The notes beneath the pieces are model-generated. The model did not search any database. It was given only the letters and a program-made list of their open reading frames with translations, and was not told where the DNA came from. From the NCBI RefSeq assembly GCF_900100665.1, contig NZ_FNCS01000021.1, positions 1 through 51,352 of the forward strand: DNA of 51,352 nucleotides, given 5' to 3'. Below, one piece after another: positions 51,026 to 51,352 of this stretch. Origin of the DNA: Pelagibacterium luteolum (GTDB lineage Bacteria; Pseudomonadota; Alphaproteobacteria; Rhizobiales; Devosiaceae). Each line of letters starts with the position of its first letter. The stretch's first letter is position 1. Position numbers and translations under genes: made by a program.

Positions 51026-51352
51026 TCAGTCTGCATCGTATCCAGCGGCTGCAAAGTAGTTGGCGCACTCTTTGGGCGTGAAGGTTTGGACCAGTTTGCC
51101 AATTCTGTTCCAGAGCGCATCAACGGTTCGCTCTGCTGCTTTGCGAAGCATCGCCTTGAGTTTGGAGAAGGCGTTTTCGATCGGATTAAAGTTGGGGCTA
51201 TAGGGCGGCAGGAACCTGAGTGATGCGCCCGCTGCCTCAATCAGTTCACGGGTCCGGGTTCCTTTGTGGCTGGAGAGGTTGTCCATGATCACGATGTCGC
51301 CGGGCCGCAACTCGGGCACCAGAACCTGCTCGACATAGGCTTCGAATGCGAG
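51026..51352 (-). mobile_element. IS630-family transposase, partial (runs off right edge)
   Basis: A minus-strand frame enters from the right edge and ends at 51026: [20 protein letters not shown], then [33 protein letters not shown] and a C-terminal [17 protein letters not shown] and the PPYSPxxNPIE motif are the second Asp and the final Glu of the DDE catalytic domain of IS630-family transposases. The element's left end is probably at the TA dinucleotide at 51011-51012, since IS630 elements insert at TA. The N-terminal half is outside the window. Confidence 0.9.

Noticed and set aside
1-51352. A CRISPR array
   Set aside because: No run of regularly spaced identical repeats was seen, and no Cas protein is encoded.

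Overview
The window looks like an alphaproteobacterial chromosome of about 60% GC, most likely Hyphomicrobiales (Rhizobiales) and possibly the Devosia/Pelagibacterium neighbourhood. The assignment rests on gene content and protein style (xylose ABC operon with a half-size ATPase, ROK regulator, class III alcohol dehydrogenase, DnaE2 and SorAB homologues) and on no database search. A short piece of conserved chromosome lies between two integrated elements.

Region A (1-3790) is the right end of an integrative element. It has an IS3-family OrfA cut by the window edge, four small unrecognised genes in a row, and a P4-type integrase on the minus strand. Direct repeats sit at the integrase start, and a 3' fragment of tRNA-Thr marks the chromosome junction. 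Region B (3807-13464) is ordinary chromosome: a ROK repressor divergent from xylF-xylH-xylG, a flavin monooxygenase, frmA, a DUF188 protein, a lipoprotein polysaccharide deacetylase, rlmB, tRNA-Tyr and tRNA-Gly.

Region C (13465 to the right edge) reads as a genomic island inserted at the tRNA-Gly 3' end. It opens with a tyrosine integrase and contains: (1) gene debris, including an OLD-family ATPase fused head-on to a metallophosphoesterase fragment; (2) a PbrR/CadR-like MerR regulator divergent from a Zn/Cd/Pb P-type ATPase, with a near-canonical operator; (3) a decayed toxin-antitoxin pair; (4) a large copper block from about 20.6 to 39.3 kb; (5) a dnaE2 fragment; (6) an ECF sigma/anti-sigma pair upstream of a SorAB-like sulfite dehydrogenase and cytochrome; (7) a truncated restriction-modification gene; (8) a MobF relaxase; (9) an IS630-family transposase cut by the right edge. 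The relaxase suggests the island is or was mobilisable.

The copper block is the functional core. Two back-to-back CueR boxes (28630-28698) drive, leftwards, a CopZ-like chaperone, a small His-rich secreted protein, a periplasmic multicopper oxidase, a BNR-repeat protein, a second small His-rich protein, a cytochrome c' and a diheme cytochrome c. Rightwards they drive the Cu(I) ATPase copA and cueR. A third CueR box precedes a CPH-type CopB ATPase. Around these lie two DUF305 proteins, a glutaredoxin-MauE fusion, a FixH-like protein, an acyltransferase and a monoheme cytochrome. Threaded through the block are five small secreted proteins, plus one remnant, that share a layout: N-terminal hydrophobic segment, His-rich middle (most also with Cys), proline-run tail. 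I do not recognise this family. It is the best candidate here for an undescribed component of copper handling.
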